Origin: Taenia hydatigena
Lineage: Eukaryota > Platyhelminthes > Cestoda > Cyclophyllidea > Taeniidae
Length of the DNA: 64,000 nucleotides
Direction of reading: 5' to 3'
Assembly (NCBI GenBank): GCA_036345935.2
Contig: JADWOT020000030.1
Coordinates: 62,001 to 126,000 of the forward strand
Of this stretch, positions 56,649-64,000 are shown one piece after another. How positions within the stretch are numbered: position 1 is the first letter of the stretch; each line of letters begins with the position of its first letter. The notes under the pieces were generated by a model, which ran no database searches, was not told the DNA's origin, and saw only the letters and a program-made list of their open reading frames with translations. A program made the position numbers and the translations under genes.

Positions 56649-59600
56649 GTTTACCAAACATGCAAGCCATCGTCCACACCTTTGACAAAGGACACGCTCA
56701 TTCGATGTGGGCTGGCTCTCTGCTATGACCTTGTGTGTCATCCGATAAGCATGGGCAAGGATACCATAACATGCCAACTAGAGTTTCAAAAAGTTAAGCA
56801 TTAAATTCTGGAAATCTGTGTCAAATTGTTAAGTCATTTTTGAATTTCAATGTGCTAGAATAACGCACTCTTAGCTTTGAGAGTTCGCAGTGCTTAAACA
56901 CCAGCGATTGGGCTATACAGTATCAGAATAACACGGTAAAATTCGCAAATCAAATAGTTGAAAATCAATTTAGAGGGTCTGCTTTATGCGGTGTGTCAAT
57001 ATTTACTAGAACTCAATTTAAAAGACAGTAGGCGCAGGCCTTAGAGAAAAGGATTTGATTGTTCTGTATCAAATGGGTTATTGAGCTTCGTTGACGACGT
57101 TGAATGGAATTCGTGCCATTCCTCGTGCCAAAATGCGTAAGTGGGAAGATGAGTCGTTACTCAATCCGCAACTGCACTAGCTTTGCAAGCATTCTTATTG
57201 GTGGCGTTCAAAAATTACTCTACATCATCTTCCTTGCATTTTTGTGGTGTGCATCAAGAACTTTGCGCAATGGTGGTTTTTTTCAACCAAACTTGTAAGC
57301 GATTAATAGGTATGAAAAGCCAGAGGAATGGAAACCCGATAAATGCTGTTTTGCTTGGTTCAGGATTAAACATGGTAAAGCAGGGGTGAGTAAGGGAGCT
57401 AAAATGGAACAAATGTCTAGTTGGTTCGTTTATATTCGACGAGTTGGTCTTATCTCTGCCACGCCAACTGTCGACCTCAATTATTGGTGACTAATCACCG
57501 GGCAAAGAACTGAATTTAAGGTAGATGATGAGGCCAAAATGGATTTTGTTGTCCTAAGTGGTCCAAACGGACGGTACCTTTTATGGCAGACGTGTAAGAA
57601 ATGGTGACTATGCAGGTTGGATGATTCCATTTGTTCGCTGACCTACTTAGGGCTAGTTTAAGCACAAACGCTCTGACACCAAGCTGAAAGCTGTCAAAGT
57701 TTCGTTCGATGACGCACTACTTGTTCATCTCAAACACGGATTAAGGAACAATCAGGCGTTTGAAGAAATGAATGCTGTGACGATGTGAGCTAGAACTATC
57801 ACGACCATTGCCATTACTGAGAGATGAGCTGCTCTAAGGTTCACTTCTCAGCTCCTTCGGTGCACATACAGGGAGGAGGAATTTGTTTCCGCACTGGTGC
57901 CTTTGGTCTACACCCCTTGCAGAGGACCACTTAAGTTCGAAATCATGTCAGTAACTTTCGTGCTCGCTATCGCCACTGACATGGATGTAGACGACGGTGC
58001 CAATGCCTTGGTTACAAATGCTTGACTGGGGTGCCTTACCGTCATTAACAAAGGAGGATCCCCCTCTCAGGGTTTGTCTTCGCACCAAGCTATGGTCCCA
58101 CCTTCTCTTCTGTCTATTTATTTACAAGTTTTGCAATTATGCTAAAATGGCAAGAGCATAACCAAAAGTTGCATTACGCAAAGCAGTTAAAGTGAGAGCT
58201 GAAGCTGGATCAGGCAAGACAATTTGTAAGGCTACAAAGGAACTAACAAAATTTTTACGGAAGTAGCAAAGCACGTCATTTTAGGGGATGGGAATCAGCG
58301 ATGAGATTCTACTTCTTCGTTACTACTGATGTGTGTGTTGCGAGACTACAGAGGGTACTGAGACCGTTTGCAGCATGTCCATCTTCTACAAGGACAAGCG
58401 GAGCTTAGATGGGAATTGCTTAGCCCTTCTGGGGCTTCCAACGCCATTTAAGTCACAGCCAGAGGGGTCGCAGACATGAACTCAACGAAACTGTAAAGTT
58501 TACATTAGACAGCACCGAGAGACAACTCGCAATGACTTGTGCTGCTAATCGATTCACACCTGTCAGATTTGATTGATTCACCATACAAAAAAGAGCCATA
58601 CATGCTCACACACGCCTTGTATTGTCTTCTACCATTCGTCTTTCTTTGCGGTTTCGTCCCTGCAATTCTGTTATTCGTCAATGCCTCTCGCTTCGTTTTT
58701 TACTCGCATGGGGTCTTATATTCATCATTGACTTCCAATCGACCATTCCGGAGGCATAAAAAGGCCAAAGCCGATCGATATCTTAGAAATTAGGAGTAAG
58801 TCATGCTACCAGCCCCTCCTTCTCGCCTATCCTCTTCTTGTGCTATCTGTTTCTTCTCCTTTTCCTTACCTTGCGTGTCCAGTGTAAGCCACTAGAAAAA
58901 GAAAACTGTGATTAACCTCAGCAAGTGCGCTACTCGAAAAACTTAGAATTTATTTCGTTGGGTCAATGGCTTCATGATTTTCTCTGTCAGATGGCTAGAT
59001 CAGTTGGCAAGTGAATTAGCTCAGGAATAGATGAGAGAAAGAAGCAAAAAGTGAGGCACGCTGCAACAAAGCACTGTTCAGAGTCATTTCGCGGCGTCCA
59101 TATTCCACAGAAATGGCCGCCTTCGAGAACGTCAGTTTGCAGGATGCGAAACGCTCACCCGTAATTCCATATTACACTGTATCACCAGCCTAATCACCTG
59201 CAGTAACTATGGCACCAATGCAGCTTGCGCATTCCTTTCCTCAGGATATCTTTGCGGGTGCAAATGGACGTCGAATTCTGCCAACCATACCACCGCCACC
59301 AGCACTGATGCAGGGGCGATCACAACTACTGCTAATGAGGTAGCGCCTTCCACCCACTAAGACCGGCCATCACCCATCTTTCTTAACCCTTACTCCCTCT
59401 TCTGTCTCCACCTTCCCTGACTCTGCCCTTTCTCACGTAAACATCATCGTTTCCTGACAATGACATCGAACACTTTAGTAAGTGCTTCCTTTTTTTCCTA
59501 CTAAGGACCTCAGCATCCATTCCGCTCCTTACTCGAGGCTCGCTTGAGGCATTTAGAGGGAAGCTGGGAATGGGAGTCTAAAGGGATCAGTCTAAAGCGC

Positions 59601-59950
59601 CGACAACAGCGCAAAATTGGTGGAGGATGATGAGTCAGGACGTGACCAGCCCTGCTAGCTGGTTGTGACGATCTAGTGGTTGAATATGGATGAGCAGGCG
59701 GGTTGGTGTCACTTACCAGCCGTTCAGATAAAATCCAACTCTCTCACGTCGTCATCGCTAATCGTAGTGAAGCCACTGTGGCAACGCGAATGGAGGAGGT
59801 GGATTTGAGCAAAGGAGGCAAAGGTAGAGCCAGTTGAGGAGAAGAAGGAGAGAAGAGGAGAAAGATGTGAACGTAGAAACTACGACACATTCCACACTTT
59901 AAAATACCCTTTTTCTTAACTCGACTATTTCCGGCCTTGCACTTATAACC
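56649..59950. other. Gap: no gene recognised; mixed composition
   Basis: The stretch 57,500-58,520 is less AT-rich, and in places the plus strand gives protein-like runs (for example FVLAIATDMDVDDGANALVT near 57,960), interrupted by stops. It may be a decayed coding region but matches nothing I recognise. The region 59,240-59,440 is pyrimidine-rich with CCACCGCCACC units, and 59,780-59,870 is purine-rich (GGAGGAGG, GAAGAAGGAG). Confidence 0.35.
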
Positions 59951-59980
59951 AAGTTAGTTAGCCAGCCAGCCAGTTGAGTC
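59951..59980. repeat. Short AGTT/AGCC tetranucleotide tract
   Basis: AAGTTAGTTAGCCAGCCAGC followed by CAGTTGAG. On the opposite strand it reads CTGGCTGGCTGGCTAACTAA, the same motif as the decayed tract at 52,140-52,300. Confidence 0.6.
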
Positions 59981-62900
59981 AAATAGTGATAGGGAAGAGA
60001 GCAAAGCGATGGAGAGAAAGTGGATGTGGTGTCTACTGTCTCTACTACAAGCGGTAGCTAGCAGATGCTTGACAAATGAAAGTTCATTCACTAGTTCCTT
60101 ATTCGTGAATAACTTTTACAATGCTTCCTTAGTTTTCAATTTCTCGTTTTGCGCATCGCCATTTTATTAAATCCAGGTCGCTACTCACTTGTTAAGTTGT
60201 GCACTGTGGCTCCTCCTCTAATGTTCTAAATGAAAAAATGCTAGCGCTTCTAATCGCTAACACTAATTTCTCATTATTATATCTATTCGCATGCATCACA
60301 ATCGCATGCGCGCCTAATTACAAAACTGAACTCCTAATTGGTTCATTTATTTCAAAAGATTAGTTGCGTGTTTTAATGGCAGTCCTTATCGCACTACAGC
60401 AAATCAAACAACAGCCTAGAATGTGAACAAATTCCAATTTCTTAGCAAAACTTCCGCAGCTTCGTCACCTCGGACAACTCAAAAGCACGTTCTAGGTGAA
60501 CCCTTAGTACATAGTATCTACTGTCATTTTCCCCATTACACTACACTTTTGGTGAGCTGCCTTATTTATCCACTCTCATACCCAAAGTACTGATGCTTTG
60601 GCTGTCGCCCTGTTACTACAATTTATAAGTTGTAGGTAGCATAACCTAAGGTCATCAGCACCTTCAGTGATTGCGAAACATTCAATCCACTTCACCTGGC
60701 GTGACAATTGCAGTTTGCGAAGGGACCATAAGCATAAAATTCAAGAATGAGGAAGCAAAACGAAGAATTTAGAGCCTTCCAAGCGGTCTTGATTAGCCTA
60801 GCTACCACAAGAATTGACTTATATGAGTGGCAAACTTGGGAAGCAATAAGGTGCTCGGTGGAAGTAGGGTTAGATGAGTCGTGAGGGCTGACTATCGTGA
60901 ACCTCATTTGTAAAAGCGCAAGAAATTGAAATTAATGCTAATAAATTTCCGCATCATAATTAAGCTAGTATAATGCATGGAAATTTCGTTATACTTCAAA
61001 ATGGGTGATTAGTGGTTGGTACACTACCTTTTATGAATTGGTGGGTGAGTGGTGCCGAATAAGAGAACTTGTACTGGGGGAAATGCGAAAAATATTAAAG
61101 CGAATTAAGCACAGGAATCGTAGGAGTAAATGGCCTATTTTGTAGAAGCAATGAAAAACGAAAAATAAAATGGAATAGGCTGCAGTGACTGAAGAACTCG
61201 TAGTAAGAACGTGGATACAAAGACGTCCAGCTTCTGATAAACCGCGATCAAACGTACAATGGTAGCAAAATACTCAAAATTAGTACATCGAAAACAGTTT
61301 TCACCTGAGTGTGGTACGCCTGAATCCCTGACATAGTTTGATGTAACCTACTTTGAAAGTTGGTAGTCATAATTTTTCTCCTTTAGTGGCACCTCATACC
61401 CTATCGTCTTGACTAATTTTTACTTCTTTATTTCTGTTTTTTGTTCTCTGTTTTGAAGCTTACTTATTTTGACGCCTGATTTCCTCGTATACAGCATTCA
61501 AGCTCAACGCATCTATCTTTTCTGCATTCCTTAAACACCTTCCTATTCTGCATTCTGATTACTCATCACCGCACAATGGTGCGGTAAGTTTCTTTGTCGA
61601 CCAGGGAACGAATAAGTCGTATGCCGTAATGCGGTGGCTATTCCTCGCTTTAAAGGTGATTACCAAACATAATTCCAGTGCAAACATTGGGAAAAACTGA
61701 CCGTTTCGACATTCGCAGTAGATCCTATGAAGTTCCATGCCAAGCAGTATCGGGTAATGATGATTCGTTTGTGCCATGTGGTTATGAGAAACTTTGAAAA
61801 TGGCTCTGCCATAAGTATGCCGATTTGTTTCAAGAAGAACGCCCTCTTTCACAGCCTCAAATTTATTGCCTGCTTTATGATCATTTTGATACACTATAAC
61901 CTTTTTGCATTTCTGCCACATCATAGTATTTGAGAGGCAATACACCTTAATGAGTAAAATTTACCAGCTCAAAAAATAGCGCTAAAAGCGAAATTCTCGC
62001 CATATATTGGGCATACCCCTATTGGCAAAGCTCATAGCTGAGTATATTTTCGCGGAAGGTAGATCAGGGCAGCTTGCTGGATAGCGCTGAAGCGCAGGTA
62101 AATGTGTAATTAATATATTTGTAGTTACGTGTGCACCGCATTTAAAAACCAAGGGCTTGTAAAATCATGCCCAACTGTTTATTATTTAAAGGCACCATGT
62201 CGTTGTCTATTGTCATTAAGCTACTGATGAGATTTGAAGCGACGCAATGCGATACGAGGTTTCATTGTCGCATCGACCAAGCAACGCCCACTAAGTCCGT
62301 ACAGTGAGGTCTGCTTACATGACGTCCGAAATTCCTTTTTTGTCGTGTAGTAAAGATTTTGCTACAATGAATGCTCTTGTTTTAATAAGCAATCGGCCTC
62401 TACCAGAAAAGGAAATGAATTAACCTATAGATCACCAAAACTTACATATTTTGCTGACGTAATAGCACACGCTTGCATCCTACGTAAATATTGCAAACCA
62501 AATGCCTATAAAGCAGAAAATATTGGAGCGTTATAATAAATAGTCACTGCGAAATATGCCAGGTGGATTAAGCAGCACCTACCTAAATGACATGATTGCA
62601 TATGCTCTAGTAATGTCACTAGTGCTGCACATTCTGCATAGCACTCTGTGCAGTGAATGCGGGTTTCTGAATTCTCCATTCTCACGACTGCGGTGTGGTG
62701 CAACAAAATATGCAATTAAGAACAGTTTGCGGGAATAATCAAAGCTATGGCTGAGAATCAGAGCTCAGACTAAATTTAGCTGGAAGTATACGGAGGAAAA
62801 CCCACAGATATGTGATACGAAGAAATGGCCGAGTAGTAACTCATAGGTTGCGAATGGAGCGAGACACAGACAACACACATGATGATTCCAGTCTATTTTT

Positions 62901-64000
62901 CAGAGTATGAAAGAAAGCGCTTGTGTTAATTTTAATATCTGTGCCGATTTAAAGCAAGAATATTAGGGGGTGCTGAACAACTCTCTTTACCTCTTTGGTG
63001 CCATAACAGCTGCCCAAATGTTCTGTAAAACCTCCAGCAAACCGGACAACCCACAGCTACCTCAAATAAAGCGCATCAAACATTTGAGAAAAAAAGGCTA
63101 TAATTGTGCTGTAAATAGTCCAAATTAGCAACTACTTAAGCAGGTCACCTTTAATCTGATTAAAGCAGGAGTTATGCTACTCAAGGCATTTCATCTATTG
63201 CAAACATGCACAAATCTCTCATACACTTGCGTATCTATACACAAAGCCACTTCGAACATGAACTCTTGTGTTGAAAATATGTGCATGGTAAATTGCGCAT
63301 AGAAATCGAAATCCGCCTACTGTTGTGCACGCGAAGCAAGTGTTTAATGCATAGGACGATACTTCTTGATGACGCAGAGCATAGCCTGCATTTGTAGACA
63401 TCCATTTCGCTAGGGATAAGATAAGTTGCCTAGGAAAATGGAACAGAACCTGCTGTGAAGTTAAAGGGTAAGCACGTTTACCTCCTGGATCTGGCTTTAG
63501 ACTTATATGTGATTGAGACGCAGAGGAGCAGCACTCGCGTGTTCGATTGAAGCTTTGCGTTATACGGACATAGATCAAAACTCACTGCACTTGAAACGCT
63601 TGCTTCTTCGCTATGCATCCCAAGCAATGATCCAATCCCTTAATTTTTTTCTGCAAATGATTAAAAGCTGTTTTTCCAGTAAGGTGCTTTAACACGCCAG
63701 ATGCGTTTAAACCAGTGTCTGTCATTCTTGACATTAAAGAGTATAAGTTGATTTCGAAGTATAAAGCATAGGGATTCAACAAAAGTTATTATTTATCGAC
63801 TCGAATAACCCAAAATATATTTAACGGAGAAGTCTTTGATCAATCCGCTTTCCCTGCGTTCGCTATTTCCGCCCGATATTATGCTGTGCCAAGAACAGAC
63901 GCAACAGGCTATAAGCATAATTTGAGTTTTCTGATTGATTGTGACCATCTGATTTAGGAATTCCGCCCATCGGGCAAGTCCTGCTTCCTGGTAACTTGTC
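59981..64000. other. Gap: no gene recognised
   Basis: AT-leaning to the window end. The minus-strand frame at 61,559-61,945 (128 codons) contains YPILLGMELHRIY, which recalls the I-L-G-x-D-F-L segment of retroelement proteases, but it lacks the D-T/S-G active site and has no reverse transcriptase downstream. The 63,219-63,578 frame (-, 119 codons) has no family match. No RNA gene or repeat copy was recognised. Confidence 0.35.

Noticed and set aside
61559..61945. Retroelement protease-like frame (YPILLGMELHRIY)
   Set aside because: Only the loose I-L-G-x-D/E-x-L pattern is present. There is no D-T/S-G active site upstream and no reverse transcriptase follows on that strand.
4055..62240. Hammerhead ribozyme cores (CTGATGA) at about 4,058, 5,586, 9,906, 24,317 and 62,226, and on the minus strand near 2,270 and 12,930
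   Set aside because: Flatworms often carry hammerheads, so I checked each site. None has the required GAAA after a short closed stem II, nor matching stems I and III.

Overview
The window looks like gene-poor, repeat-rich nuclear DNA of an invertebrate, most likely a flatworm and plausibly a tapeworm. Coding signal comes in short exons with GT...AG borders, an intronless but broken Hsp70, a dead Ty3/gypsy pol fragment and many decayed tRNA-like elements. There are no ribosome binding sites, operons or long prokaryotic-style reading frames, and the DNA is AT-leaning throughout. The tapeworm assignment is inference: divergent, expanded Hsp70 families and Ty3 elements of this type are known from cestodes. 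No sequence here names the species.

Layout. 1-961 (+): three exons from the 3' catalytic end of a receptor-type guanylyl cyclase, running in from before the window. The splice donor of the middle exon is missing and one catalytic arginine is replaced, so it is probably broken. 5.2 kb (-): a tiny cold-shock-domain-like fragment. 10-23 kb: a dense repeat block. Family A has two long diverged copies in inverted orientation (about 10.0-11.9 and 19.7-21.6 kb) and a third partial copy at 14.7-15.0 kb. Family B has direct copies at 13.3-13.9 and 22.3-22.8 kb. Both families carry a tRNA-Arg-like segment, and further tRNA relics lie between them.

25.5-27.5 kb (-): the best candidate for an intact gene, a 279-codon terminal exon with a clean acceptor and a polyadenylation signal, plus a possible phase-matched first exon. 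I cannot assign a function. 28.3-32.2 kb: family C, two direct repeat copies, one with an insertion. 32-41.9 kb: almost no recognisable coding signal. 41.9-46.3 kb: an Hsp70 pseudogene (-) with its TATA-containing upstream region, and a second copy of that upstream region 4 kb away with no Hsp70 beside it.

50.7 kb (+): a 58-codon coiled-coil reading frame resembling the start of a retroelement Gag. 52.8-53.0 kb (-): a terminal exon that looks like transmembrane helix 7 of a rhodopsin-like receptor with altered signature residues. 54.6-56.3 kb (+): Ty3/gypsy RNase H-integrase remnant, with two perfect short palindromes just downstream. The rest to 64 kb is AT-leaning non-coding DNA with a few simple-repeat tracts.

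The genes do not form a pathway. The window reads as a graveyard between real genes: broken gene ends, dead duplicates and old tRNA-derived repeats, with one likely live orphan gene. All alignments were made by eye, so boundaries are approximate unless a codon or splice site fixes them.
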